NCBI RefSeq assembly: GCF_900104645.1
Contig: NZ_FNWE01000002.1
Location: 124,001 to 188,000 of the forward strand
From: Alterileibacterium massiliense
GTDB lineage: Bacteria > Bacillota > Clostridia > Peptostreptococcales > Anaerovoracaceae
Reading direction: 5' to 3'
Length of the DNA stretch: 64,000 nucleotides
In this document: piece by piece, positions 37,537 to 47,133 of the stretch
How positions within the stretch are numbered: the stretch's first letter is position 1
How the letters are laid out: every line of letters starts with the position of its first letter
The notes under the pieces: generated by a model
The model's database searches: none
Told to the model about the DNA's origin: nothing
The model's input: the letters and a program-made list of their open reading frames with translations, nothing else
Program-made: the position numbers and the translations under genes

Positions 37537-37671
37537 TTTATTCCCCTTTATTTATATATTATTTTAGTAATAGTAATAGAGAAGGTTGATAATGTTGAAA
37601 AGATATTAAAAGTCTTTATTTCCAATAATTTCTTAATGAAAAAAGGTGTTTATAAAAATGTTAATTTCATG

Positions 37672-39006
37672 TTAATTATCATTTATTTTTTCAACAAGAA
37701 TTTTTAAATCCTCTTTAAATGAATTGTCTTTATATTCTAATTTTTGAATTCTATCGCATGAATGAACAACTGTTGAGTGATCTCTACCACCGAATATCAT
37801 TCCGATTTTTGATAGTGAAAGACTTGTGTACTGCCTGCATAGATATATAGCAACCTGCCTAGGAAAAGCAATATTTGCATTTCGCTTCTTTGAATCCATA
37901 TCAGCTACTCGTATTCCATAATAGGATGCAACGATATTCTTTATCCTCTCAGGCTCGAGGCCATTTTCATCTGAATTTACAAGTTCCTGCAAGGCTCTCC
38001 TTGCCAAATCAAGGTCTATTTTTTCATGAAGAAGATTAGAAGCACCTATTACCCTATTCAAGGTTCCTTCAAGCTCTCTAATATTATCAGTTATCTTGCT
38101 TGCTATAAAAGTGCATACATCTCTAACATCATCAGTATAATCTAATCCCGCATTTTCAGCCTTCTTCTGAAGAATTGCCATTCTGGTCTCAAAATCAGCT
38201 GGCTGTAAATCCGCAGACATATTCCAAAGAAATCTAGAAGTAAGCCTGTCATCTAGGGTCTTTAATTTTTTTGCAGGACGATCGCTTGAAATAACAATTT
38301 GTTTGTTATTTTCATATAGAGAATTAAATGTATGAAAAAATTCTTCCTGCGTTTCTGTTTTATTTTCAAGAAATTGTATGTCATCAATTAAAAGAATATC
38401 AACTTTTCTATACTTATTCTTGAATTTACTCATCTTATTTTCTTTCAAAGCATTGATAAATTCATTGGTAAACATCTCTGAAGAAACATATAAGATGTTA
38501 ATCTCAGGATGATTAAGAGTCGCGTGAATACCTATTGCCTGCATGAGATGAGTTTTACCAAGACCTGACCCTCCATATAGAAATAGAGGATTATATGCTT
38601 CAGATGGAGATTCAGCCACGGCTAAAGAAGCAGCGAAAGCAAGCTTATTATTATTACCAACAACAAAATTGCTAAAATTCATTCTTGGATTGAAAATATT
38701 TTCATCACCAAAAGTCTTTCTAACACTTATCTTTCTAGCACTTTCACGATTTTCATATTCATTTTCGAGCTTTGCAATTACCTTATATTTTTTATTTAAA
38801 ATTTTTTCAAATGTTTCTTCGCACATACTCAAATAACGAGGAATAAAATTGATAACAACAGTATCCTTCGTCGAAAGGTAAATAATACTCGAATCTTCAT
38901 CAATTTCGTGAATATAGAAAGGAGTAAACCATGTCTGATAAGCTACTTCCGAGACATTATTTTTTATTATTTTTAAAAATTCTGACCAAATCTTATTTTT
39001 ATCCAC
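37672..39006 (-). CDS. dnaA: Chromosomal replication initiator protein DnaA
   Basis: Binds and melts the origin. The 444-residue form begins with GTG at 39006, behind GGGAG; the N-terminal VDKNKIWSEFLKIIKNNV then matches domain I. The AAA+ domain has Walker A in LYGGSGLGKTHLMQAIG and Walker B in VDILLIDDIQFLENK. Domain IV ends with the DnaA signature IFGGRDHSTVVHSCDRI that reads DnaA boxes. The promoter at 39030-39058 lies just upstream. It opens the left-reading dnaA-dnaN-recF unit. A longer frame to 39084 would add a Cys-rich stretch unlike DnaA and is rejected. Confidence 0.98.
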   Translation of the reverse strand: MDKNKIWSEFLKIIKNNVSEVAYQTWFTPFYIHEIDEDSSIIYLSTKDTVVINFIPRYLSMCEETFEKILNKKYKVIAKLENEYENRESARKISVRKTFGDENIFNPRMNFSNFVVGNNNKLAFAASLAVAESPSEAYNPLFLYGGSGLGKTHLMQAIGIHATLNHPEINILYVSSEMFTNEFINALKENKMSKFKNKYRKVDILLIDDIQFLENKTETQEEFFHTFNSLYENNKQIVISSDRPAKKLKTLDDRLTSRFLWNMSADLQPADFETRMAILQKKAENAGLDYTDDVRDVCTFIASKITDNIRELEGTLNRVIGASNLLHEKIDLDLARRALQELVNSDENGLEPERIKNIVASYYGIRVADMDSKKRNANIAFPRQVAIYLCRQYTSLSLSKIGMIFGGRDHSTVVHSCDRIQKLEYKDNSFKEDLKILVEKINDN

Positions 39007-39029
39007 TTTAATTAATATCTCCCTCGTGT

Positions 39030-39058
39030 ATTCTACATAAAAGCTAATTTTTTTACAA
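39030..39058 (-). promoter_or_regulatory. Probable dnaA promoter
   Basis: On the - strand TTGTAA (39058-39053), a 17-base spacer and TAGAAT (39035-39030). The start of the mRNA would fall about 15-20 bases before the GTG, leaving just room for the GGGAG site. Confidence 0.55.
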
Positions 39059-39312
39059 GGAGAGCAAAAAATATGTAAATTCAAAATGTTGTAAATTTAT
39101 TTAATAAAAATTTTCTTAAAAAATGAAATATCAAAAGAATTATCTTCATATATAAAAGACTTGTAATATATGAAATATAAATAATATGAGAAATTTTTAT
39201 AAAGTTATCAACAGTCTGTTAATAACTTTGTTAATAATTATCTACAAACACTAAATATTGTGTTATCAGCAAAAAAATATTTTTTTATTTTTATTGATAT
39301 ATTTATTTAAAT
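39059..39312. other. oriC: Chromosomal replication origin (oriC), dnaA-rpmH intergenic region
   Basis: An AT-rich gene-free region between divergent dnaA and rpmH. Five 9-mers close to the DnaA box TTATCCACA cluster within 67 bases: TTATCAACA (39205), TTATTAACA on the - strand (39217-39225 and 39229-39237), TTATCTACA (39238) and TTATCAGCA (39263). An almost pure A/T stretch (39272-39312), the likely unwinding element, follows. Gene direction flips here across the whole window. None of the boxes is the exact consensus. Confidence 0.8.
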
Positions 39313-39341
39313 TTGACATTAAAAATTATAAAAAGTATAAT
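39313..39341 (+). promoter_or_regulatory. Consensus promoter of rpmH-rnpA
   Basis: TTGACA (39313-39318), a 17-base spacer and TATAAT (39336-39341): both boxes and the spacing are perfect sigma-A consensus. It adjoins the A/T-only part of the origin, so its transcription could influence origin opening. The leader to rpmH is about 75 bases. Confidence 0.9.
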
Positions 39342-39420
39342 ATCATGTCAATGTGGCTTTGAAATTCAGAAGCTACCAATACCTAATTATTTAGAAAAGG
39401 TGAAAGGAGAAATTTTAATA

Positions 39421-39555
39421 ATGAAGAGAACTTATCAACCAAAGAAAAGACAGAGGCTTAAGGAACATGGTTTCAGAAAAAGAATGTCTACTGCAAATGG
39501 CAGAAAATTACTTAAGAGAAGAAGAGACAGAGGCAGAAAGAAACTCACAGCATAA
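39421..39555 (+). CDS. rpmH: Ribosomal protein bL34
   Basis: A 44-residue, very basic large-subunit protein, full length: [19 protein letters not shown] at the start and the [22 protein letters not shown] body. AAAGGAG lies 11 bases before the ATG. Longer in-frame extensions upstream are ruled out because they cross the promoter. First gene on the right arm of the origin, followed by rnpA as in nearly all bacteria. Confidence 0.98.
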   Translation: MKRTYQPKKRQRLKEHGFRKRMSTANGRKLLKRRRDRGRKKLTA

Positions 39556-39571
39556 TCACATCAGAAGATAA

Positions 39572-39916
39572 ATGCTTGATAGAGAAACCTTAAGAAAACA
39601 AAGGGATTTTGTATCCGTATATAGCAGAGGAGAATCAACCGGGAGTAAGTATATTGTAATATTATATAAAAATAATAGATTTGATTATTCTCGTACTTCT
39701 TTTGTTGCAAGCAAAAAGGTGGGAAACAGCGTTGCAAGAAATCGTGCCAGAAGATTAATGAGAGAGTCATATCGTGCTATTAATTGCGAAAACAATTTAA
39801 AAAAAGGCATTGATATAATATTTGTAGCTAGGAATACAATAAAACCGGAAGTAAAGATGGATGATGTAAAAAAATCAATGATTAAAGGATTAAATAATCT
39901 AGGATTGATTAAATGA
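39572..39916 (+). CDS. rnpA: Ribonuclease P protein component
   Basis: The protein subunit of RNase P, which helps the catalytic RNA cut the 5' leader from pre-tRNAs. The 114-residue basic protein has the RNR motif in [21 protein letters not shown] (about residues 48-68) and [14 protein letters not shown] in the N-terminal sheet. It begins 16 bases after rpmH and its stop overlaps the yidD start by four bases. The RNA subunit (rnpB) is not in this window. Confidence 0.97.
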   Translation: MLDRETLRKQRDFVSVYSRGESTGSKYIVILYKNNRFDYSRTSFVASKKVGNSVARNRARRLMRESYRAINCENNLKKGIDIIFVARNTIKPEVKMDDVKKSMIKGLNNLGLIK

Positions 39917-40143
39917 AGTACATATCAAATATTATAAGAAAATTTTTAATATTAATCATAAGATTTTATCAGGTTTGTATTTCTCCGATTTTTCCTCCTC
40001 ATTGTAGATTTACACCCACCTGCAGTACATATTTTATTCAGGCCCTTCAAAAGTATGGAGTTTTAAAAGGTTCATATCTAGGAGTTAAGAGAATTTTGAG
40101 GTGTCACCCCGGAAATCCCGGAGGATATGATCCCTTGAAATAA
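39913..40143 (+). CDS. yidD: Membrane protein insertion efficiency factor YidD
   Basis: A 76-residue membrane-associated protein that aids YidC-dependent insertion. Family marks are [19 protein letters not shown] with two conserved cysteines and [15 protein letters not shown] at the end. The ATG overlaps the rnpA stop as ATGA, so translation is coupled. yidC follows after 23 bases. Confidence 0.96.
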   Translation: MKYISNIIRKFLILIIRFYQVCISPIFPPHCRFTPTCSTYFIQALQKYGVLKGSYLGVKRILRCHPGNPGGYDPLK

Positions 40144-40166
40144 AGTATATTTCGTAAGGAGTAATA

Positions 40167-40916
40167 ATGGGAATAATAGCTAAACCGCTTGGAGTATTAC
40201 TAACTTTAATTTACAAGCTTGTAGGAAATTACGGTATTTCATTGATAATACTCACTGCAATAGTTAGATGCGCACTTTATCCGCTTTATGTAAAGCAAAT
40301 TAAGGCAACATCTGGTATGTCTACTATGCAGCCTCGTGTTCAGGAAATTCAAAGAAAATATGCTAATGACAAGCAAAAGATGAATGAAGAGCTAAATAAG
40401 CTCTATAGGGAGAGCAATTTCAACCCACTTGGAGGTTGTTTACCACTTGTTATTCAAATGCCTATCATATTTGGATTGTTTGCACTTTTAAGAAATCCGA
40501 TGAAGTATTTGGACGATAATATGGTAACGGCAGCACATGAGTCATTTCTTTGGATAAAAGATTTGGCACAGCCAGATCTTTGGATTCTTCCTATCCTCGC
40601 AGGAGTTGGAACATTTTTTGCATTTACAATGACACAACAACTTACAATGGCTGGCAACCAGCAAGCAGCTACAATGAATAGAATTATGAAATTTATTTTC
40701 CCAATATCTATTTTGTGGCTTGCAAGAGCATATCCGGCAGGACTTGCTATCTACTGGGCTGGCGGTCAATTCTTGCAAATTTTCTTTAACTGGAGAATGA
40801 ATAAGATTAGAAAAGAAATCAATGACAAGACCGAAAAAGAAAAGCTTGTTATTGAGGCAGAGAAGATTCTCGAAAAAAAGAGGCGTGCAAGATTGTCAAA
40901 GGTGAAAGGAAAGTAG
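40167..40916 (+). CDS. yidC: Membrane protein insertase YidC (Oxa1 family)
   Basis: Inserts and folds membrane proteins, alone or with SecYEG. The 249-residue Gram-positive form has five hydrophobic spans, starting with YGISLIILTAIVRCALYPLY, which carries the conserved hydrophilic-groove arginine (Arg34). The coiled hairpin MQPRVQEIQRKYANDKQK follows, then NPLGGCLPLVIQMPIIFGLF. The C-terminal tail is highly basic (EKKRRARLSKVKGK), which may bind ribosomes. AAGGAG lies before the ATG. It has no lipobox or cleavable signal, unlike many Bacillus forms. Confidence 0.96.
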   Translation: MGIIAKPLGVLLTLIYKLVGNYGISLIILTAIVRCALYPLYVKQIKATSGMSTMQPRVQEIQRKYANDKQKMNEELNKLYRESNFNPLGGCLPLVIQMPIIFGLFALLRNPMKYLDDNMVTAAHESFLWIKDLAQPDLWILPILAGVGTFFAFTMTQQLTMAGNQQAATMNRIMKFIFPISILWLARAYPAGLAIYWAGGQFLQIFFNWRMNKIRKEINDKTEKEKLVIEAEKILEKKRRARLSKVKGK

Positions 40917-40920
40917 TTTA

Positions 40921-41805
40921 ATGAAAACTGTAGAAAAATGGGGTGCTAGCGTTGATGATGCAGTAAAACAGGCACTTAAAGAACTCAAGCTTCCTGAGGA
41001 AGATGTTGAGATTGAAATACTTGAAGAGAGTTCAAACGGTTTTCTTGGAATTGGGTCTAAACTCGCTAAGGTGAGAGTAACTCCAAAGTCCGGCATCGAT
41101 AATAAATCAAATTCTGAGAAAGCTTCATTTGATGATATAGATAAAATTCTTTCAGAACTTCCTGAAAATAGAGTAACAGAGATACCGGAAGAAATTAGGC
41201 AAAACTATGATAAATATGCCAAAGAAGAACTGGAAGATATTAAGACAAAGGAAACCGCTAAGGCAAAGGAAAAGGATAAAAAGAGAAAGAGAAATAGAAA
41301 AAGTTCAAATCGTTCAGATGACAGCATAATTTTAAGCGATATTAAAAATTTAGAAGTTGTGGTTGATCATCCTATAAAGGATTTTCTAAGCGAACTTTCT
41401 GATAAAATGGGTCTAAAGCTCAGTTTCACAGTTAGAGCAAATGATGAACTCATGTATATAGACATTACAGGTGAAGATACAGGAACGATAATAGGTAAAA
41501 GAGGAACAACCCTTGATGCTGTTCAATATCTTTCTAGTCTGGTGGTTAACAAGGATAAAGATAGCTACATAAGGGTTGTAATGGACGCTGAAAATTATAG
41601 AGCAAAGAGAGAAAATACTCTAAAAAATCTCGCAAATAGACTTGCAGGAAAGGTTGAAAGAACAGGAAGAAGTATTACGCTTGAACCTATGAATCCATAT
41701 GAAAGAAAGGTCATTCATTCTGAACTTCAATCAAATCCTAAGGTAATGACAAGAAGCGAGGGAAGAGATCCATATAGAAGAGTGGTAATTGATGTAAAAG
41801 AGTAA
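40921..41805 (+). CDS. jag: RNA-binding protein Jag/KhpB
   Basis: An RNA-binding protein that acts with KhpA on mRNAs for cell-division and wall proteins. The 294 residues have the Jag N-terminal domain (1-55; WGASVDDAVKQALKEL and SNGFLGIGSKLAKVRV), a charged Lys/Glu linker, a KH domain with GTIIGKRGTTLDAVQYL (about 195-211), and an R3H domain ending in RSEGRDPYRRVVID. It begins four bases after yidC, the standard pairing, and a terminator follows. Confidence 0.96.
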   Translation: MKTVEKWGASVDDAVKQALKELKLPEEDVEIEILEESSNGFLGIGSKLAKVRVTPKSGIDNKSNSEKASFDDIDKILSELPENRVTEIPEEIRQNYDKYAKEELEDIKTKETAKAKEKDKKRKRNRKSSNRSDDSIILSDIKNLEVVVDHPIKDFLSELSDKMGLKLSFTVRANDELMYIDITGEDTGTIIGKRGTTLDAVQYLSSLVVNKDKDSYIRVVMDAENYRAKRENTLKNLANRLAGKVERTGRSITLEPMNPYERKVIHSELQSNPKVMTRSEGRDPYRRVVIDVKE

Positions 41806-41836
41806 TTATAAAAGCTAGCATAGAAAAGTCCAATAG

Positions 41837-41864
41837 AAAAGTCCATCAGATGATGGGCTTTTAT
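41837..41864 (+). terminator. Terminator after jag
   Basis: AAAAGTCCATCA and TGATGGGCTTTT pair, including one G-T pair, around a very tight centre, followed by ATTT. It lies 32 bases after the jag stop and ends the rpmH-to-jag unit. Confidence 0.8.
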
Positions 41865-42000
41865 TTAAATAAGAATTGAAAATTGGAAAAGATTTTTAGA
41901 ATAAATAAAAGATTATATAATAATCAAAAAATGATAATAAAAAATTAAATAAGTAACATTAAATAAGAAGCTAAGAATTATTAATTATTAATAATGAAAT

Positions 42001-42060
42001 ATGAGCAATGAATTAAAAAATCAAGGAATTATTAATTTTAAAATAGTGAAATATGAGTAA
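42001..42060 (+). other. Small upstream reading frame resembling the mnmE start
   Basis: A 19-codon frame, ATG at 42001 to TAA at 42060, starts MSNELKNQ, close to the MSKELKKR start of mnmE. Its stop overlaps the mnmE ATG region. The flanking DNA (GAAATATGAG in both) indicates a small imperfect duplication. It has no clear ribosome-binding site; translation is uncertain. Confidence 0.35.
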
Positions 42061-43525
42061 AGAGCTAAAAAAAAGAGATGATAAAAAAGATAAATATAAG
42101 GATACAATAGCTGCTATTTCAACGCCTGCAGGAGAGGGAGGTATTGGAATTGTCAGAATGAGCGGGCCTCTTTCTCTAAGTATTATGAAGAAATTATTTG
42201 CCCCTTTTTCAAAAGGTAGAAAAAGCAATATAAAAGAAAGATTAGCAGAAGATTTTATTCCAAAGCCTCGCTATGCTTATTTTGGAACATTTAGTGATAG
42301 CAACGGGGATATTATAGATGATGTAATATGTATTTATTTTAAAGAGCCAAGCTCATATACAAGAGAGGATATTGTTGAAATTCAGGCTCACGGAAGTCCG
42401 GTATCTCTAAGAAAAATTCTTAATTCGCTAGTTAGCGAGGGAGCTAGAATTGCAGAAGCAGGGGAATTTACAAAGCTTGCTTTTATGAATGGGAGAATTG
42501 ACCTATCTCAGGCAGAAGCTGTAATGGATCTTATAAGTGCTAAGACAGATGCCCCTCATGGAATTGCCATAAAACAGCTTTCGGGACTTCTTAAACTCGA
42601 GATTGAGGAAATTAGAGAAAATCTAAGAGATATTTTAGCGAGAATAACGGTTAATATAGATTTCCCTGATGAGGATATTGAGCAGGAAGAATATAGAGAT
42701 TTAATTGATGAACTTAAAATAATTAAATTAAAAGTTGATAAGATTGCATCTTCTGCAAACTCGGGAAAGATAGCGAAAGAAGGTATAAAAACTTCGATAA
42801 TAGGCAGACCTAATGTAGGTAAATCCTCGCTCATGAATTTAATCTTGGGTGAAGACCGTGCTATCGTTACAAATATTCCTGGTACGACAAGGGATTTTAT
42901 AGAAGAGCAGGTTAATTATAAGGGGATACCGATAGTTCTAACAGATACAGCAGGAATCAGAAATCCGGCAGATGAAGTCGAAAAGATAGGAATTGACAGA
43001 GCAAAGAATTATATAGAATCTTCAGATGTTCTAATTCTTCTAGTGGATGGTAGCGAAGAGCTTAGGGAAGAAGATTACAAAATTATAGATATGGTAAAAA
43101 AAGCCGAAGAACTATCACAGCAAGACTTGCATATAATTGTATCTATAAATAAGATTGACATAGGAAAAATAATTAAGAAAGAAAAAATAAAACAATTACT
43201 TCCAAAAGCAATCGTTTTAGAATCTTCATTAATTGAATACGATGGTGCAGAGAATATACTTGATGAGATAGAAAAAATGGTTTCAGCTGGAACTGTTACT
43301 TCCGAAATGGGGAATATTATAACAAACGAAAGGCACAAAACGGCTTTAATTCATTCTTCTTTAGAATTATCCAATGCTATAAATGCGTTAAAAGCAAAAG
43401 AGCCACTAGAAATGGTAGAAATAACAACCCATATGGCTTATGATTTTTTAGGAGAAATAATTGGTGAAACAGCCGGAGAAGAAATTCTAGATGCTGTATT
43501 TGAAAAATTCTGTTTGGGTAAATAA
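42053..43525 (+). CDS. mnmE: tRNA-modification GTPase MnmE
   Basis: With MnmG it adds the carboxymethylaminomethyl group to U34 of certain tRNAs, using formyl/methylene-THF. The 490 residues have the folate-binding N-domain (DTIAAISTPAGEGGIGIVR), a helical domain, and the G domain with GRPNVGKSSLMN (G1), GTTRDF (G2), DTAGIR (G3) and NKID (G4). The C-terminal FCLGK is the catalytic CxGK motif. The ATG at 42053 gives about 15 extra charged residues before the usual start; the ribosome-binding site is weak and overlapped by a small upstream frame. mnmG begins directly after the stop. Confidence 0.96.
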   Translation: MSKELKKRDDKKDKYKDTIAAISTPAGEGGIGIVRMSGPLSLSIMKKLFAPFSKGRKSNIKERLAEDFIPKPRYAYFGTFSDSNGDIIDDVICIYFKEPSSYTREDIVEIQAHGSPVSLRKILNSLVSEGARIAEAGEFTKLAFMNGRIDLSQAEAVMDLISAKTDAPHGIAIKQLSGLLKLEIEEIRENLRDILARITVNIDFPDEDIEQEEYRDLIDELKIIKLKVDKIASSANSGKIAKEGIKTSIIGRPNVGKSSLMNLILGEDRAIVTNIPGTTRDFIEEQVNYKGIPIVLTDTAGIRNPADEVEKIGIDRAKNYIESSDVLILLVDGSEELREEDYKIIDMVKKAEELSQQDLHIIVSINKIDIGKIIKKEKIKQLLPKAIVLESSLIEYDGAENILDEIEKMVSAGTVTSEMGNIITNERHKTALIHSSLELSNAINALKAKEPLEMVEITTHMAYDFLGEIIGETAGEEILDAVFEKFCLGK

Positions 43526-45496
43526 ATGAAGCGAGAAGATATTAATAATAATTCAATAGTAATGGGGAAATACGATGTCATAGTAATTGGAGCAGGTCAC
43601 GCAGGCTGTGAGGCAGGTCTTGCATCTGCAAGAATGGGAATGAAAACTCTATTGTTAGCTACAGACCTAGGTACAGTGGCTATGATGCCGTGCAATCCGT
43701 CAATTGGCGGAACAGGAAAAGGACATCTTGTAAAGGAGATTGATGCCCTTGGAGGAGAAATGGGTATCAATATAGATAAAACTTTTATCCAAAGCAAGAC
43801 ACTTAATACTGCAAAAGGGGTTGCTGTTCACTCCACAAGAGCACAGGCTGATAAGAATAAGTACCACCTTGAAATGAAAAAAACAATTGAAAGACAAGCT
43901 AATTTATTTTTAAAACAGGCAGAAGTTATTGATTTAATTTATGACCATGATGCTGGAATAAATGCTGGAAAAGATGAAAATAAAAAAGAAAAGAATAAAA
44001 AAATAGCCGGAGTAGTAACAAAAACAAGATCCTGCTATTTTGCAAAGGCTGTAATTATATGTACAGGAACTTTTTTAGGAGGCAAAATTTTTATAGGAGA
44101 AGCTTCATATTCATCAGGACCGTCTGGTATGTCACCAGCCATTGAGCTTTCAAAAAACCTTGTAAATGAAGGTATTGAGCTTAGAAGATTTAAAACAGGA
44201 ACTCCTGCGAGAGTTCTTGGCTCGACACTACACTATGATCTAATGCAGGAACAAAATGGCGATGAAAGAGTCACACCTTTTTCCTTTTTAAACGAGGGAA
44301 AGTCACTTATAGATAAACAGGAAAAGTGTTGGCTTACATATACAAATAAGAATACACATAAGATAGTTTTAGATAATATAGAAAAATCAGCTATGTATTC
44401 GGGAAATATCGTAGGGGTTGGGCCTAGATACTGTCCATCTATAGAAGATAAGGTAGCTAGATTTAAGGATAGAGAAAGGCATCAGCTTTTCGTTGAACCA
44501 GAGGGACTTGATACTGAGGAGATGTATATTCAAGGGATGTCAACGAGCCTTCCCGAGGATATTCAAGAAAAATTCTATAGAAGCATAGAGGGACTTGAGA
44601 ATGCCGAGATAGTAAGACCAGCTTATGCGATTGAATATGACTGCATCAACCCTTTGCAATTAAAGCCAAGCTTAGAGATTAAAAATATAGAAAACCTATT
44701 TTCTGCGGGGCAGTTTAATGGCTCATCAGGATATGAGGAAGCAGCGTCGCAGGGACTTTTAGCAGGAATAAATGCCGTCTTAAAATTAAGAGGAGAAGAA
44801 CCGCTCATCTTGGGTAGAGATCAGGCGTATATAGGAGTTCTAATTGATGACCTTGTTACAAAGGGAACTAACGAGCCATATAGAATTATGACTTCAAGGG
44901 CGGAATATAGGCTTCTTTTAAGGCAAAGCAATGCTGACGCAAGGTTAACTCACATAAGCTATAATATTGGGCTTGCAACAGAGAATAGATATAAAAAGGC
45001 AGAAATAAAAAATGCAAATATAAATAATGAGGTTGAAAGATTAAGAAAGGTAAGACTTAAAAGAGAGGCTATTAACAATCTTTTAAATAAGAAAAACTTA
45101 CAAAATATAGGCGATAATATACCTTCTTTATATGAGCTTATCAAAAGGCCTGAAATTCACTATTCTGATATAACTAAAATTGATAAAAATTCACCGGAGC
45201 TCTCATACACAGAAAAGCTTGAGGTAGAGGCTAGAATTAAATATTCAGGATATATAGAAAAACAAATGACTCAGGTAGCAAAGATGAATAAGCTTGAGAA
45301 TAAAAAGATAAGAAAAAACATTGATTATAATAGTATAAAAGGACTTAGACTTGAAGCCAGACAAAAACTTATGGATATTGAGCCAATGACACTAGGTCAG
45401 GCAAGCAGAATATCCGGTGTATCTCCGTCAGATATAAATGTGCTTTTGGTATACCTTGAGAAAGAAAAGAGATTAAATAAAAATGTTGAATCTTAA
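43526..45496 (+). CDS. mnmG: tRNA uridine-5-carboxymethylaminomethyl modification enzyme MnmG (GidA)
   Basis: FAD-dependent partner of MnmE. The 656-residue chain starts with a short leader, then [22 protein letters not shown] for [53 protein letters not shown] and [19 protein letters not shown] are hallmark blocks, and the C-terminal domain ends with [20 protein letters not shown]-like sequence (here [14 protein letters not shown]). The ATG abuts the mnmE stop. A second ATG 12 codons in is possible but lacks a ribosome-binding site. Two loops carry extra Lys/Glu residues ([11 protein letters not shown]). Confidence 0.97.
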   Translation: MKREDINNNSIVMGKYDVIVIGAGHAGCEAGLASARMGMKTLLLATDLGTVAMMPCNPSIGGTGKGHLVKEIDALGGEMGINIDKTFIQSKTLNTAKGVAVHSTRAQADKNKYHLEMKKTIERQANLFLKQAEVIDLIYDHDAGINAGKDENKKEKNKKIAGVVTKTRSCYFAKAVIICTGTFLGGKIFIGEASYSSGPSGMSPAIELSKNLVNEGIELRRFKTGTPARVLGSTLHYDLMQEQNGDERVTPFSFLNEGKSLIDKQEKCWLTYTNKNTHKIVLDNIEKSAMYSGNIVGVGPRYCPSIEDKVARFKDRERHQLFVEPEGLDTEEMYIQGMSTSLPEDIQEKFYRSIEGLENAEIVRPAYAIEYDCINPLQLKPSLEIKNIENLFSAGQFNGSSGYEEAASQGLLAGINAVLKLRGEEPLILGRDQAYIGVLIDDLVTKGTNEPYRIMTSRAEYRLLLRQSNADARLTHISYNIGLATENRYKKAEIKNANINNEVERLRKVRLKREAINNLLNKKNLQNIGDNIPSLYELIKRPEIHYSDITKIDKNSPELSYTEKLEVEARIKYSGYIEKQMTQVAKMNKLENKKIRKNIDYNSIKGLRLEARQKLMDIEPMTLGQASRISGVSPSDINVLLVYLEKEKRLNKNVES

Positions 45497-46163
45497 TAAA
45501 GAACAGCAAGAGAAGATAAGCATTTACTGCGAAAAAATCCTAGAATGGAATGAGAAAATTAATTTAACAGCGATAAAAGATAAAGAAATGTTTCGCGTGA
45601 AACATATAGAGGATTCCCTTTCCTGCATACAGTTGCCAGAATATGCTAATGCAAAGAGGGTAGCCGACTTAGGAACAGGAGGAGGGTTCCCAGGAATTCC
45701 GCTGGCGATTGCTTCTCCGGAGAAAGACTTTGTATTAATTGATTCGCTTAGGAAAAGATTAAAAATAATTGATGAGCTTTGTGAAGAACTTGATATTAAA
45801 AATGTAATGACAGTTCATGCAAGAGCTGAAGAACTTGGAAATGATAAAGAGCATAGAGAGAAATATGATGCCTGTGTATCAAGAGCAGTCGCAAGGCTTA
45901 ATATACTTGTGGAGTGGGGGCTTCCATTAGTTAAACTAAATGGTGCAATGATTGCATTTAAGGGATTGAAAGCTGAACAAGAAGCTGATGAAGCAAAAGA
46001 AGGTATAAAAATTCTTGGAGGAAGACTAGACAGGATCTATAAGTACAGCCTTGAAAGTGAAGAAATGCACTCACGATCCCTTGTTATAATAAAAAAAGAA
46101 AAAAACACGCCAAAAAAATATCCTAGAAAGCCGGGAAAAGCAAAAGAGGCTCCTATCATATAA
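45483..46163 (+). CDS. rsmG: 16S rRNA (guanine-N7) methyltransferase RsmG
   Basis: Methylates G527 of 16S rRNA with S-adenosylmethionine. The 226-residue protein has [27 protein letters not shown] in the N-part, shown here by its two ends [12 protein letters not shown] and VKHIEDSL, and the SAM site [35 protein letters not shown] is the other hallmark. It overlaps the mnmG end by 14 bases. The coding sequence contains a parS-like site (45589-45604), and another lies just past its stop. Confidence 0.96.
   Translation: MLNLNKEQQEKISIYCEKILEWNEKINLTAIKDKEMFRVKHIEDSLSCIQLPEYANAKRVADLGTGGGFPGIPLAIASPEKDFVLIDSLRKRLKIIDELCEELDIKNVMTVHARAEELGNDKEHREKYDACVSRAVARLNILVEWGLPLVKLNGAMIAFKGLKAEQEADEAKEGIKILGGRLDRIYKYSLESEEMHSRSLVIIKKEKNTPKKYPRKPGKAKEAPII
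45589..45604. other. parS: parS site within rsmG
   Basis: TGTTTCGCGTGAAACA differs from the Bacillus-type parS consensus TGTTTCACGTGAAACA at one central base. It lies in the coding sequence of rsmG, about 0.75 kb before parA-parB. ParB should bind here and spread along DNA near the origin. Confidence 0.85.
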
Positions 46164-46166
46164 AAA

Positions 46167-46182
46167 TGTTTCTCGTGAAACA
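46167..46182. other. parS: parS site after rsmG
   Basis: TGTTTCTCGTGAAACA, one base from the consensus at the same central position as the first site. Flanking AAAA and TTTT extend the inverted repeat to AAAAATGTTTC/GAAACATTTTT, so the element could also act as a terminator for rsmG, whose stop codon ends three bases before it. Confidence 0.88.
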
Positions 46183-46347
46183 TTTTTATAAAACATATAT
46201 AAAGCACAACATCTTGTGCAATTTCAGACAAAGAAAAAATCAATGTGAAAAATGAGTGATGATTTAATAATAATAGGTCTCAAAAATGGAAATGAAAGAA
46301 AAACTATTATATAATATCAAAGTTATATAAATAGGAGGTATTCTATT

Positions 46348-47133
46348 ATGGGCAAGGCAATTGCTATCTTTAATCAAAAGGGCGGAGTAGGAAAAACCAC
46401 TACAAATATTAATTTAAGTGCCTGCTTAGCGATGAAAGGCAAAAAAGTTCTTGTTGTTGATATTGACCCACAGGGAAATACAACAAGTGGAATTGGTCTA
46501 GTTAAAAGAAAATTGCAGTATACGATTTATGATGTAATAGTAAACAAGGACTTTGATATATCTAAAGCCATCTTACATACAAAGACAGAGGGACTTGATA
46601 TATTGCCTGCGAGCGTTGACCTAGCTGGAGCAGAGATAGAGCTTGTTAACTTAGAGGGCAGGGAAAGACGACTTAAGAAAGCAATTGACAAGGTAAAACC
46701 TTTATATGACTTTGTATTTATAGATTGTCCACCATCGCTAGGACTCTTAACAATCAACTCTCTGACCGCTGTTGACAGCGTACTTATACCTATTCAATGC
46801 GAGTTTTATGCACTTGAGGGAGTTAGCCAGCTTATGAGCACGGTTGAAATGGTTAGAAAAAATATGAACCCTAATATCGAAATAGAGGGTGTAATACTCA
46901 GTATGTTCGACGGAAGAACTAACCTTTCACTGCAAGTAGTGCAGGAGGTAAAAAAATATTTTGGAAGCAAGGTGTTCAGCACTATAATTCCTAGGAATGT
47001 AAGACTGGCAGAAGCACCAAGCTATGGACTTCCAATCGTTAAATATGATCCTAAATCAAAGGGAGCGAAGGCATATCAGCAATTTGCTACAGAACTGCTA
47101 AGGCGAGAGAGGCAGAAAAAAGATGACAAATAG
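46348..47133 (+). CDS. parA: Chromosome-partitioning ATPase ParA (Soj)
   Basis: A Walker-type ATPase that moves or positions the origin together with ParB and can regulate DnaA. The 261-residue protein has the deviant Walker A motif FNQKGGVGKTTTNINLS with the signature lysine (Lys11) and Lys16, DIDPQGNTTSGIG, and DFVFIDCPPSLGLLT (Walker B). EAPSYGLPIVKYDPKSKGAKAY is at the end. AGGAGG lies ten bases before the ATG. It overlaps parB by 11 bases. Confidence 0.97.
   Translation: MGKAIAIFNQKGGVGKTTTNINLSACLAMKGKKVLVVDIDPQGNTTSGIGLVKRKLQYTIYDVIVNKDFDISKAILHTKTEGLDILPASVDLAGAEIELVNLEGRERRLKKAIDKVKPLYDFVFIDCPPSLGLLTINSLTAVDSVLIPIQCEFYALEGVSQLMSTVEMVRKNMNPNIEIEGVILSMFDGRTNLSLQVVQEVKKYFGSKVFSTIIPRNVRLAEAPSYGLPIVKYDPKSKGAKAYQQFATELLRRERQKKDDK

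Noticed and set aside
39007-39084. Longer DnaA start at 39084
   Set aside because: The extra residues do not resemble DnaA domain I, and the proposed promoter and ribosome-binding site fall inside this stretch.
39313-39420. N-terminal extension of the rpmH frame by 36 codons
   Set aside because: It would start on the -35 box of the rpmH promoter, and L34 proteins begin at MKRTYQP.
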